From NCBI RefSeq assembly GCF_001625195.1, contig NC_054390.1, forward strand, positions 5,243,222 to 5,307,221: a stretch of 64,000 bases of DNA, written 5' to 3'. This stretch comes from Drechmeria coniospora (taxonomy: Eukaryota > Ascomycota > Sordariomycetes > Hypocreales > Ophiocordycipitaceae). Below the pieces are notes generated by a model, which saw only the letters and a program-made list of their open reading frames with translations, had not been told where the DNA came from and did no database searches. Below are positions 1 to 10,538 of this stretch, one piece after another. How positions within the stretch are numbered: the first letter of the stretch is position 1; every line of letters starts with the position of its first letter. The position numbers and the translations under genes were made by a program.

Positions 1-1298
1 CCAGGGCATGTCAAGAAGGCTTTTTCTGGAAAAATCCCCAAATGGAAACGTGAGCAAGGGCCGCAGATCGGCGGGATTGTGGCGGCTTGTACGGGCCGCA
101 CGAGGCATTGCGTACACTTTGGGCAGAGCCTCTGTGGTGTCTCGTTGCCGTCGCCCGTTCTAATTTGGACACTATTGTCACCAAGGATGGCAGGGTTAGA
201 ACACAGCAGCACAGGCACAAAGATGTCCTAATAGGACAACCTCCGCCTATCCCACCATCACTGGTACATGTCTGCATGTGTCTAGAGTCATCCTTGATTT
301 GCCCATCGGGTTGCTGCTTCCTGGCAACAGCCCCGCCCCAATTGGACATGTGGGCACAGCCAAGAAGATGCCTGCATCCTCCGCCTAACGTCCAGAATTG
401 GACGAAAGCTGGCCCCCTGTCAGCCTATTTAATGCAGGCCCCACATCACTGATTTGCACGTCAGGAACCAGACGATGCAGCGGGAGACGCCACGGAACGA
501 CGCCAAGAAACTGACACTTGGCTGCGGCTAAATGCCGGCGCAAAGGTTCGCACGAAACCACATCAGCGATCTGCACATCAAGAATTAGACAATGAGGCTG
601 CGCTTTGGGCGCTCGCAATGATGACGACAAGCGGACAAACTGGCCATGCGGCGTCTACAGCAGGACGACTGCGCTTGAGTTGCAGGGAACAGAATTGCAC
701 TTCTGGCCGTCGCCTGCAGGCAAGTGGCCCTCTGAGGCCCAGGTCCCGTTCTGGCCTGCATCCGCCCAACCTCACTGGGCATCAATCGGGTGACGTGACA
801 GCACAAGGGGCGCTGTCTCGAGTCCAGGTGGACGAACTGGTCATGTGTCGATCACAAAGGCGAGTGCGCTTCTGGCTGTTGCCAACGTGGGGCACCAACG
901 ATTCCGGTCGCACAGTGCCTTCTGGAGAGTAAGTAGACATCAGGTCCGTCCTATTCTCAGAGGCCATTCTGGACTTGCATCCGCATCAAACCCGACGTTA
1001 GTTTTCTTTGCGTGAGAAACTGGAACGACACGGCGTGGCGAGCAGCGCCTCCGACGGCGTCGTCAAACCGTCGTGAAACGGACAATTGGCTACGGAAAGC
1101 CCCACAACATGGCCTCTGCAGTACTCGTGCCCGCCCCCACTTTTTCGGGTCACGACTTCGCTGCACCTCAAAGAGGGTGCTGACTAGCGTAGTGGCTCTA
1201 TGGGGGAATCCTCTGGGCGTAACACACATAAATAAGAGGGTGCTGACCACCAAAACGGGCCACCCAGCAAACGGGCCATTTTCTGGACTTATGTCGAT
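1..1298. other. gene-free left edge, diffuse degenerate repeats
   Basis: No reading frame here resembles a protein. The stretch has normal GC content and contains loosely recurring phrases of the type AATTGGAC and TTCTGGCCGTC (for example near 174, 340, 392, 700 and 868). These suggest an old, very degenerate minisatellite. I see no clear unit length. Confidence 0.3.
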
Positions 1299-2176
1299 TC
1301 AGCCCCTACGTAGATACCGCCCACAACCCTCTGCGTCAACTATATACAATGGTTCTAGTACGCCGTCATGGCGCTTTTTCCTGGCTATCTTCGTGGTGGC
1401 TTCAAACTGCCTTTTCAAGGCGTTATGGTGCCTCGTAGCGGCTCGCTCAACCAACTGTCTCGCAGTCTCAAGAGCGTTGTTGTCAGACTGACGAACCATT
1501 CGACGGCCGTCAGATACTGTAATGACTCCCCCTGACTGTAGTGGCCTATTCTTTCCAACTTTGCGTTGTTTCCGTAGATCTTCAGCCATCTTGGTACGAG
1601 CTAGGTCCCTCATGGTCTGACGGAGCTCGGTCGACTGGACCAAAGCCCCACGTATAAACCGGTCCATTTCAGTCTTCAGAGCTGGCTGTAACTTCCCCCA
1701 AGGCTTCCTGGAGGTCCTCAATTTTGCCGGCCACCTTATTCAAGTGCCGTAGTGTATAGGGAGTATCGAATGGCGATGATGACAGGTTGTTTGGTGGTGG
1801 GGTTGTTACCTCTTTCTCTGAGGCTGGGCGTAATTCTTGTATCTGATCAAGGATTGGCTGTGGGTTCCAAGGCACGATACCGGTCTTCCTGAACGCAGAT
1901 TGAATGGTGGGAATCTTGAAGGCTTGTCGTCGTACTGACTCGATCGTGGCTAAGAATTCTGACTTGGTGATATGCAGACATCCATCTCTTACAAGGATGT
2001 CCAACGCTTTCGCATGGTAGTGCTTCAATGGCTGGAAGACGACGACGTCTAACGGCTGGAGGATATGTGTGAGATGCGAGGGAAGCCAAACAGTATAATA
2101 TTGTGGTCTTCAGCGTACTGGATAAAATCCACAGTATGGTGTAAGCCATGGCCAGGGTGGCGATCAACGCAACCAA
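1299..2176 (-). pseudogene. pogo/Fot1-type transposase, 3' fragment, frameshifted
   Basis: This is the C-terminal part of a DDE transposase of the fungal pogo (Tc1/mariner superfamily) type. The signature PSHLTHILQPLDV, followed by VFQPLKHYH, reads on the minus strand near 2090-2030. The family's downstream phrase FRKTGIVPWNP follows near 1890. Both are typical of the last third of Fot1/Tan1-like transposases. At least two frame changes are needed to read it through, one near 2107 and one between 1669 and 1721. The N-terminal DNA-binding region and the first catalytic aspartates are absent, because homology stops at about 2176 in a GTTGAGTTG-rich sequence. It is a dead fragment. No terminal inverted repeats were found around it. 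Confidence 0.8.
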
Positions 2177-2786
2177 CTCAACCTCAGCCCTCAGTTGAGT
2201 GAGTTGACCGGTTAATAAGCTTTTCCTCCGTTGAGTTGATTAACCTTGGCCCTATGTTGGGTTGGTTGGCGTTGCGTTAATGGTTGACTAGCCCCCTATG
2301 CCCCGCCTTAGTGCTTTAATCGCTATCTTGGAGCCAAACGACCCAATGCAACTCTACTTCCACCCTGCCTCTTCCTCCCGTATCTGTAGTAGCAAATCCC
2401 GAAGCCATCCTCTTACTGCCTTCTCCTCGACCGGCTGCCTACTTTCTGCTTTATCCGCCTTGGTTAATAGTATTGGATCAACTTCCTCTATAATACCTAC
2501 CAGTAACTACGATCGCAATACCTAGTAAATAGTAATAGTACTTGCCTCCAGCCGACTTCGAAGAGGCGTTACTATGCAACCTGCTGCCGAGAATAGCCTT
2601 TTGCACTCTGCGCTTATCGCCTGAACAGTCATAAAGTCTATAGCTATTTGCAAAAGCCTAGGGTACTTAAACTACTGTGCATACCAATACTTATGCGGAT
2701 TACGAATATCGCTATCCGTAGGCAATAGGTCCTTCTGCCACCTAGCATACTCGTCCTTTGCTTTATTAGTATCGTTTTCTTCGTAA
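2177..2786. other. AT-rich repeat junction without gene
   Basis: 2177-2290 contains an inverted and repeated GTTGAGTTG / CAACTCAAC motif that marks where the transposase fragment ends. 2298-2525 is open on the plus strand for 75 codons, but the product is low-complexity Ser/Leu and resembles nothing I know. The rest is AT-rich without recognisable content. Confidence 0.3.
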
Positions 2787-2791
2787 GTACG

Positions 2792-2992
2792 TGTTATGAT
2801 ATTAGGCTTTGCCTAATAGAGCTACGTCCCAGGATAGAGCCACGTGCTACCGTACGTGACTCGTATCCTATAACTAAGCAGGCATTGGAGTATAAGTACT
2901 CCAATGCCTAGTACCTTAAGTTAGTGTTCCGTAGGTTTCTTAACAACTATTTCCGACCACTAGATACTGGTAGTACTAGTGACTCCATAACA
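2792..2992 (-). mobile_element. solo LTR, family A copy 1 (201 bp)
   Basis: A 201-bp element starting TGTTATG and ending CATAACA, so it has TG...CA ends with short inverted termini, as LTRs do. It contains an internal hairpin (GGCATTGGAGTA paired with TACTCCAATGCC). It differs from copy 2 (11584-11784) at only two positions, both G/A transitions. Its flanking pentamers, GTACG on the left (2787-2791) and CAGGT on the right (2993-2997), do not match each other. They do match, in reverse complement, the flanks of copy 2, as expected if the two copies recombined. Confidence 0.85.
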
Positions 2993-3140
2993 CAGGTAAT
3001 AGTAAAAGCCGTAAAGAAAAGGATATAGATTAAGGAAGAAGTAGATAGGACCCACCTTAGGACCCGGGTCCTAAGGTGGATCCTATACAGATAGGTAATA
3101 GCAAAAGCCAAAAAAGAATAGGGATTAAAGAAGAGGTAAG
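2993..3140 (+). repeat. family C palindromic repeat, about 1.4 units
   Basis: This belongs to the same 99-bp family found at 11785-12040 and 12205-12450. Its centre is a palindrome around TTAGGACCCGGGTCCTAA (about 3057-3074) whose arms extend to TATAGGATCC. The flanks TAGTAAAAGCCGTAAAGAAAAGG and the variant with AAAAAAGAATAGGG are shared with the other copies. The first unit is cut by the 201-bp LTR at 2992. Confidence 0.75.
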
Positions 3141-3279
3141 TCCCTTACAGGCCGAAAGGAGAGGAAGAAAAAAAAAAGAAGAGTAAAAGAATAAAAGAAA
3201 TAAATACAATTTACCGTTGGACCTATATCTAAAAGTATTTACCTTTAGACCTATATCTAAAAGTATATTATTATTTACT

Positions 3280-3390
3280 ACTATATTTACATGTAGTAAA
3301 TTATTGTAAATTTATGTAGTAAATTATTGTAAATTTATGTAGTAAATTATTGTAAATTTATGTAGTAAATTATTGTAAATTTATATAATA
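3280..3390. repeat. 23-bp AT tandem repeat
   Basis: Four or more near-perfect copies of a 23-bp unit (TTATTGTAAATTTATGTAG followed by TAAA) lie in tandem. The array sits just past the truncated 3' end of the helicase remnant and has no coding potential. Confidence 0.85.
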
Positions 3391-3470
3391 GTAAATTTAC
3401 ATAATAATTCTACTCTCTTTTTCAGTCTTTACTATCCCCTTTTTATCTTTTCAACCCATTATTTCTAGCC

Positions 3471-5460
3471 CTAACCCATACCCTTCCCGCCGGTTTTTCC
3501 CTTACTATCTAGGGAAGCAGCAACAGTAACAATAAGTGTTTTCCCACATCCTGTACCAAGTACAACTATAGCCTGCTCGGCTGCCCGTGGACCTACTACT
3601 GCAAGAAGTCCTTCCCGTTGCCCGGGGCGTAGCTGGAGGGACGGGTCGTTCCGTAGACGACGGGCTACCGATAGAATACTAGCCTCGTCTGCTATTGGCC
3701 TTATACGGTACCTAGTCTTCTTGTGCAATAGTTGTAGCCCTGTTGCTTCTGATATAAATTGTAGTCGCTTCCTTTGCTGCTGTAACTGTAAAAGTCTAAG
3801 TCGTTTGTCGATACCAAAAAGGGACTGCCAACTCTGCGATGCACGGTATGCACGGCCAAGTAGTGTACTCATAACTAGGGTCGTACTGCCGGCATAAGAC
3901 TGGTTAAAAGTCCGGTAGCTGTAGTTACTAGCCTCAGCCATAACAATTAGGTCGGCTTTGTCTTCTACCTCTACTGCTGTAATATCTTGTAGATTAAAGT
4001 TTTCCTGATCCTTGGGACTGAATTTCTCCTTTGTAATAAATGCTGTAGCCTGGCGCCACTAGGCAACCTGGAAGGAAGGAATCTCGGCCTGGGTACATAC
4101 CTTCTATAGGCACCGGAAAACAGTAGCATCTCTCCAAACCTACCCCTTAAGATTAGACCACAAAAAAGGGGATAGTAATGCATTAGGGTTTTGTTGACGA
4201 AGGAATACCTGTCGTAACGGCTGTACAATAGCAAGATAGGTAAGAAGTAGATCGCCTATAGGCTGGGGTAAAAAGCGGATATTATCCTTTTGTGCACCAG
4301 TTTGTTCAAGACTCTTATAGTACCGTACATAGAGCATAACAGTATTTTCCTATAGTAGAATACTTCGGCGCCAATCCGTATTAGTATACGTTATAGATAG
4401 TATCTCAGGGGCCCGTAAGGGAGGACATAGTAAGTGTTGGTTCGGTTCTGGGGGAAACTGGTAATAAGAGATCTCTTCTAATGGATTCAATTTGGTACGA
4501 AGGGAGGGAAAAAAGGCTGCCCCTGAGCGGCCACTTTTATCCTCTCTGTAATCGTACTCCACACGATTACGTAATCCTAGTCTACTATTGGCCACTATAT
4601 ACATACAACACACAGTAAGATATGCATAAGAACAAGCATTCGTTAAAGGAATAGCTGTACTTGTACCTCATAATTTGCAATAGCACGGGGACAAATTGAA
4701 CTTCCGGAACCACTAGGGTTATCTTGTATAAATGCCCGTCGTTGGGATGGGTTCTGGAAGATATACTGTAGTAGGACCTGCTCTGTACCGCTTAGTACCT
4801 CGGCGTTCCGATTATCGGTACGCCAGTCACTCCCATAGTCCTCAACGTCAAGGTCATTATATAGCTTCCACGACTCAATAGGTACTATATCCCTCGATCC
4901 AAGCAGTAGGTCGTTGTATAGTATTGTATATGCCTGTTGGTATTCTGAGACGAGGAGTTGGGAGACTTGGTCGAGACTTAGCCTTATGCCTTGGTAGTCA
5001 AAGGACTGGCCGTTAAGTAGCCAGCGGGCCTGGCTGCGTGAAAAAGCCGATATGCGTACAGTAAAGAGGTATACCCGCCATTGAAGTATATAACCAATAG
5101 GGGTCTCGGCTGCCGCATAGATTATACGTCGACAGAGCTTTTGCAGTAGGGCTAGGATCCCATTTTCGTTATCCTGCTTCTAATAGCAAACAAAATCAAA
5201 GACAAGTAGTTGTGCACACCAGATAAGGGCAGAAAGGTTACTATTATAGTTAGCTGTATCTGCCCAAATAGATACCCTTGTATCCCCTAGGCCGTCCCTA
5301 GTTATTCCTTTCTTTTGGATTGACATCCGGCTAAGCATAGCACAAAAACTTAGGAGTGGGGATGCAAAGGGTACGCTTCCGATTTCCTGCTAGATTAATG
5401 CAATATATAGCCTTCGTATAGCCTTCTTAACTATAGTATTGTCTTTTTCTTTATTCCCAT
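3471..5460 (-). pseudogene. telomere-linked RecQ-like helicase, internal fragment
   Basis: The minus strand reads as about 650 residues of the fungal subtelomeric RecQ-like helicase family (TLH type, with a DUF3505-like upstream region). Recognisable phrases in order are LSALIWCAQLLVFDFVCY, ILQWRVYLFTVRISAFSRSQ, WLLNGQSFDYQG, QLLVSEYQQAYTILYNDL, LYVRYYKSLEQTGAQ, FLPQPIGDLLLTYL, MAEASNYSYRTFNQSYAGST and finally a Walker A loop GTGCGKT near 3540. The reading needs a few frame changes and passes a stop near 5180. The protein ends about 20 residues after Walker A, so the DEAH/helicase core is missing. The upstream end is replaced abruptly by the tandem array at 5465. It is not functional. Such genes normally lie next to telomeres, but no telomeric repeats are visible here. 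Confidence 0.8.
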
Positions 5461-5464
5461 TATA

Positions 5465-5516
5465 GTTACCGTTACTGTTGCCGTTGCCGTTGCTGTTGCT
5501 GTTGCCGTTGCCGTTA

Positions 5517-5547
<31 letters not shown>

Positions 5548-5870
5548 CGTTGCTGTTGCTGTTGCTGTTGCTGGTACAATTGCAGGTGCCGTTACTGTTA
5601 CTGGTACAATTGCAGGTGCCGGTACTGTTACTGTTGCTGTTGCAGGTGCTAACAGTTGCTGGTACAGTTGCTGTTGCTGTTGCTGTTGCCGTTGGTGTTG
5701 CTGTTGCAGGTGCTGATAGTTGCTGGTATAGTTGCTGTTGCTGTTGCTGTTGCTGTTGCAGGTGCTGACAGTTACTGGTACAACTGCAGGTGCCGTTACT
5801 GTTGCTGGTACTGTTGCCGTTGCCGTTGCCGTTGCTGTTGCTGTTGCAGGTGCTGACAGTTGCTGGTACA

Positions 5871-5905
<35 letters not shown>

Positions 5906-6890
5906 AGGTGCTGAGAGTTGCTGCTGCTGCTGCTGTTACTGTTGCAGGTGCTAATAGTTGCTGGTACAGTTGCTGCTGCTGCTGCTGTTACTGTTGCAGG
6001 TGCTAACAGTTGCTGGTACAGTTGCTGCTGCTGTTGCTGTTGCTGTTGCCGTTGCTGTTGCTGTTGCAGGTGCTGACAGTTACTGGTACAATTGCAGGTA
6101 CCGTTACTGTTGCCGGTACTGTTGCCGTTGCCGTTGCTGTTGCTGTTGCGGGTGCTGAGAGTTGCTGCTGCTGCTGCTGTTACTGTTGCAGGTACTAACA
6201 GTTGCTGTTGCTGGTACCGTTACCGTTACTGTTGCTGTTGCAGGTGCTAACAGTTGCTGGTACAATTGCAGGTGCCGGTACTGTTACTGTTGCTGTTGCA
6301 GGTGCTGACAGTTGCTGGTACAGTTGCTGTTGCCGTTGCTGTTGCTGTTGCAGGTGCTGATAGTTGCTGGTACAATTGCAGGTGCCGTTACTGTTGCCGG
6401 CACCGTTACTGTTGCTGTTGCAGGTGCTGACAGTTGCTGGTATAGTTGCTGTTGCCGTTGCTGTTGCCGTTGCTGTTGCTGTTGCAGGTGCTGAGAGTTA
6501 CTGCTACTGCTGCTGTTACTGTTGCAGGTACTAACAGTTGCTGTTGCTGCTGCTGTTGCTGTTGCTGGTACCGTTACCGTTACCGTTACCGTTACTGTTG
6601 CAGGTGCTGATAGTTGCTGATATAGTTGCTGTTGCCATTGCTGTTGCTGTTGCAGGTACTGACAGTTACTGGTACAATTGCAGGTGCCGTTACTGTTGCT
6701 GTTGCTGCTGCCGATACTGTTGCCGATACTGTTGCTAATGCTGTTGCTGTTGCTATTGCTAATGCTGTTGCCGATGCCGATTGCTGATGCCAATTGCTAA
6801 TGCCGATTGCTGATGCCAATTGCTAATGCCGATTGCTGATGCCAATTGCTAATGCCAATTGCTGTTGCTAATTGCTGTTGCTTAGCTACA
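5465..6890. repeat. GTTGCT-type satellite array, about 1.4 kb
   Basis: A tandem array of imperfect hexamers (GTTGCT, GTTGCC, GTTACT) carries a higher-order punctuation, GCAGGTGCTGACAGTTGC, that recurs every 60-80 bp. From about 6725 to 6870 it changes into a 26-bp dimer (GATTGCTGATGCC alternating with AATTGCTAATGCC). Several frames on both strands stay open because the unit contains no stop codon. The products (Leu/Val/Ala-rich or Gln/Asn/Ser-rich) look like translated repeats, so I do not call a gene. Confidence 0.9.
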
Positions 6891-7250
6891 AGTACCTACT
6901 TATACGTTTGCAATTGAAACAATCCAATTGAAATAATCCAATTGACCCAAGTACGTACGGATAGATAGAGTACTACTGTACTTACTCTAGCCTGCCATTG
7001 GTCTGGCCCTGCTAGGTACCTTGATGGGATGGGATTTTTTTTTTTTGAGCCCCGCCCGCAAACCTACCAACACCAATACACCGCTACTCGCCCCCCCCCC
7101 CCGACTGAGTACTACTGTACTTACTGTACTCCGTAGGTAGTCTGCTATTGGTCTGGCCTAAGCTACCTTGATGGACAAACCTACCCAACACATACAACAC
7201 GGTACCAGCAAAACCGTATACTAGCATCTGCAGCTAATGCTACTGTATGC
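6891..7250. other. spacer between the two satellite arrays
   Basis: A short unique spacer with a run of T (near 7030) and a run of 14 C (near 7090). Two imperfect direct repeats of about 60 bp (GAGTACTACTGTACTTACT...TTGATGG) lie at about 6966-7025 and 7106-7172. No coding potential. Confidence 0.4.
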
Positions 7251-7254
7251 TACT

Positions 7255-9111
7255 GCTGTGCGATAAGGTCAATTGAGCTATAACTGAGGCAGCGATTGAG
7301 GTACGATTGAGGCAGCGACTGAGGCAGCGATGGAGGCACGACTAAGGCAGCGATTGAGGCAGCGATGGAGGCACAACTGAGGCAGCGATGGAGGCACAAC
7401 TGAGGCAGCGATGGAGGCACAACTGAGGCACGACTGAGGCAGCGATGGAGGTACGACTGAGGCAGCGACTGAGGCGGCGATTGAGGCACGACTGAGGCAG
7501 CAATTGAGGTAGCAATGGAGGCACGACTGAGGCAGCAACTGAGGCGGCGATTGAGGCAGCGATGGAGGCACGACTGAGGCACGACTGAGGCAGCGATGGA
7601 GGTACGACTGAGGCAGCAATGGAGGCACAACTAAGGCAGCGACGGAGGCGGCGATTGAGGCACGACTAAGGCAGCGATGGAGGCACAACTGAGGCACGAC
7701 TGAGGCAGCGATTGAGGCACGACTAAGGCAGCGACTAAGGCGGCGACTGAGGCGGCGATTGAGGCAGCAATGGAGGCACGACTAAGGCAGCGACTAAGGC
7801 GGCGATTGAGGTAGCAATTGAGGCGGCGATTGAGGTACGACTGAGGCAGCGATGGAGGTACGACTGAGGCAGCGACTGAGGCAGCGATTGAAGAAGCGAC
7901 TGAGGCAGCGATTGAAGCAGCGATTGAGGCAGCGACTGAAGCGGCGATTGAGGCAGCAATGGAGGCACGACTGAGGCAGCGATTGAGGCACGATTGAGGC
8001 AGCGACTGAGGCGGCGATTGAGGCAGCAATGGAGGCACGACTGAGGCAGCGACTGAAGCAGCGACTGATGCAGCGACTGAGGCAGCGATTGAAGCAGCGA
8101 CTGATGCAGTGATTGAAGAAGCGACTGAGGCAGCGATTGAGGCAGCGATTGAAGCAGCGATTGATGCAGCGATTGAAGAAGCGACTGAGGCAGCGATTGA
8201 AGCAGCGATTGAAGCAGCGATTGAAGCAGCGACTGAAGCAGCGACTGATGCAGCGATTGAAGAAGCGATTGAGGCAGCGACTGATGCAGCGATTGAAGAA
8301 GCGACTGAGGCAGCGATTGAAGCAGCGATTGAAGCAGCGATTGAAGCAGCGATTGATGCAGCGATTGAAGAAGCGATCGAGGCAGCGATTGATGCAGCGA
8401 TTGAAGTAACGATTGAGGCAGCGACTGATGCAGCGATTGAAGCAGCGATTGAAGCAGCAACTGAGGCAGTGATTGAAGCAGCGATCGAGGTAGCTATTGA
8501 TGCAGCGATTAAAGCAGCGATTGAAGTAACGATTGAGGCAGCGACTGATACAGCGATTGAAGCAGCAACTGATGCAGCGATTGAAGCAGCAATTGAGGCA
8601 GCGATTGAAGCAGCGACTGAGGCAGCGATTGAAGCAGCAATCGAGGCAGCGATTGAAGCAGCGATTGATGCAGCGATTGATGCAGCGATTAAAGTAACGA
8701 TTGAGGCAGCGACTGATGCAGCGATTGAAGCAGCGATCGAAGTAATGATTGAGGCAGCGACTGATATAGCGATTGAAGCAGCAATCGAGGTAGCGATTGA
8801 AGCAGCGACTGAGGCAGCGATTGAAGCAGCGATCTAGGCAGCGATTGAAGCAGCGATTGAAGCAGCGATCTAGGCAGCGATTGAAGCAGCGATTGAAGCA
8901 GCGATTGAAGCAGCGATTGAAGCAGCGATTGAGGCAGCAACTGATGTAGCGATTGAAGCAGCAATTGATGTAGTGACTAAGACAGCGGTTGAAGCAGCAA
9001 CTGAAGCAGCGACTGAAGTAGCGACTGAGGCAGCGATTGAAGCAGCAATTGAGGGAGTGATTGAGGGAGTGATTGAGGGAGTGATTGAGGCAGCGGTTGA
9101 GGCAGCGGACT
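7255..9111. repeat. 12-bp satellite array (GCAGCGATTGAA)n
   Basis: About 1.85 kb of tandem GCAGCGATTGAA/GCAGCGACTGAG units. The left half (to about 7860) mixes 12-bp units with 11-bp units (GAGGCACGACT) and GGAGGCA variants, which break the frame. From about 8040 to 9111 the 12-bp period is nearly unbroken, so one plus-strand frame reads as an (A-A-I-E) tetrapeptide repeat. That frame is interrupted only by two TAG codons near 8836 and 8872 and ends in TGA at 9109-9111. The minus strand is also open (LLQSLLQSLHQS type), so open frames are not evidence of coding. The array ends about 75 bp before the intact gene at 9186. Confidence 0.9.
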
Positions 9112-9185
9112 GACTATATATTTACTGTTCTTCTTCCTCCATTCTTCCTCCTTCATTCTTCCTCCTTCATCATCACTTGTTCAAG
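9112..9185 (+). promoter_or_regulatory. core promoter and 5' UTR of the 9186 gene
   Basis: A TATATAT box (about 9114-9120) is followed by a pyrimidine-rich stretch with repeated CTTCCTCCATTCTT blocks, then TTGTTCAAG directly before the ATG. This is a common layout for a fungal promoter and 5' leader. It is inferred from sequence only. Confidence 0.45.
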
Positions 9186-9788
9186 ATGTCTTCTGGAAGC
9201 CGTGCAGATTGCCCCATTGTAAGTATTTGCATACTTTATTAATTGTTGTAGTTTTTGGATTGATCTTACAGCTATGTAGGTCATTTCTGACGACAGTCCT
9301 TCTCCTCCTCCTTCTCCTCGCCAGACTCACATCCAGAGGCTAGTCAGCATCTCTGGCCTTCCGTTGATTGCCAACATTGCTACGCGTTCTCCTTCAGAGG
9401 AGATCAAATTCTGCATCTGGCCCCCATGTCTTCCCTGCATCCGGGCTGCACTTGCAAGACCAGAAGGAGCAGAGGGCTTTGAGCTCTGCACTGTGGAATT
9501 AAACGGCACTTGCTGCATGAGCTGTTACAATAACGGCTGTCAGTGTCTGTCTTGGTAAGTTCTCCTATTTATCCTACATTATTATATATACTAATTATTT
9601 AATTTTAGTCCGGCTCCCGTTATTTCAGTTGCCCGACGATGGGCTATTGCACTTTGTGCTTCAGATCAAAGGGTTTGTATACTTTTCTATAATCTCAATA
9701 CAATACTAACTGTTTTTAGGGGGCTAGACGCAATAGAGCTGCTACAAAGCTTGCATTGGAGAACTGGGATAATGAGAGACAAGTTTAA
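9186..9788 (+). CDS. small Cys-rich protein in the repeat desert, 4 exons
   Basis: An unrecognised but apparently intact gene of 146 residues. The exons are 9186-9218, 9280-9554, 9609-9672 and 9720-9788. The introns (61, 54 and 47 nt) all begin GT (GTAAGT, GTAAGT, GTTTGT) and end TAG, and all junctions keep one frame to a TAA stop. After a short Ser/Pro-rich start, the middle carries closely spaced cysteines: C..PPCLPC, then ELC, then GTCCMSCYNNGCQCLSC. A basic tail follows. The pattern recalls the fungal DUF3716 family (CxxC ... C ... CxxC ... C), but that is a weak resemblance from memory. There is no signal peptide, so it is probably intracellular. Flanking DNA is heavily decayed, while this gene has balanced codons and no stop from CpA-to-TpA change. 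That suggests recent arrival, selection or escape from RIP. In intron 1, the upstream alternative acceptor CAG (9269-9271) would give an early stop. Confidence 0.7.
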
Positions 9789-10364
9789 TATAACTCATTA
9801 TAGTGCTGCTCCCTTTATTTAGTAAGGGAAGCTAGACGACATAGCTGGAATGGTATTTTAGAATGAGTGGTTTTCTTTAGTTTTTTGCTTTGCTTTTCTG
9901 CAATAGGCATTCTTTAATATGCTAAATATTGCTATTATTCCTGTAATACCTTTAGATTTATTACCATTATTGCTTGTAAACTTAGTACTATTTGCTATAT
10001 TTAGTAGTACTCTAAAATATTTAAACTTTTATTATAAGAGAGCTTTTATAAGTCTATCTACTAATATAAGAATAATAGGTAGTATATAGTTTATTTACTA
10101 TATCTATTAGTATAAAGCTATAGAATACATTAAACTTAGAACCAGAATAATAGGATTTTAGAATAAAGGGCTATGTATAGTTTTACTCTATCCCTTATTA
10201 ATAATATATTATAGAAGGTATACATTGTAATAAGATATTTATAAATCTACTTAAGGCAGAATATATCGATATAAACTTAATCCCTAAATATAATATACTA
10301 ATACTATTTTTAAATACTAATATTATCCAAGCTATAGTAAGTTACTATATGTTATATGTATATA
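9789..10364. other. AT-rich decayed DNA, no gene
   Basis: Very AT-rich with stops in all frames. It looks like strongly RIP-mutated repeat DNA. The right part (from about 10270) may be the decayed extension of the helicase fragment that becomes recognisable at 10365. Confidence 0.4.
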
Positions 10365-10538
10365 GTGGCCAATAGTAGACTAGGATTACGTAATTGTATA
10401 GGGTATAATTACGGAGAGAATAAAAGTAGCCGCTTAGGGGTAGCCTCTTTTCCCTCCTTTCGTACCAAATTAAATCTATTAGAAGAGATCTCTTATTACT
10501 AGTTTCCCCTAAAACCAAACCAATACTAATTAGTACTG
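10365..10538 (+). pseudogene. decayed second copy of the helicase segment
   Basis: This segment is the reverse complement of about 4428-4600 within the helicase remnant, at roughly 85 percent identity. The differences are almost all C-to-T or G-to-A in this copy (for example GTGGCC to GTAGCC, CTCAGG to CTTAGG, CCGAACC to CCAAACC). This is the strand-symmetric transition pattern of RIP. Homology is lost after the phrase AAACCAAACCAA near 10530. Confidence 0.8.

Noticed and set aside
5478..6793. Leu/Val- or Gln/Asn-rich frames in the GTTGCT array
   Set aside because: Translated satellite; open in several frames on both strands.
7735..8460. 241-codon minus-strand LLQSLHQS repeat frame
   Set aside because: Mirror of the same satellite; low complexity without any flanking unique protein sequence.
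8109..8837. 242-codon plus-strand frame of (AAIE) repeats as a gene
   Set aside because: The repeat unit has no stop codon in several frames on both strands, so the frame stays open by default. There is no unique N- or C-terminal sequence and no splice signal.
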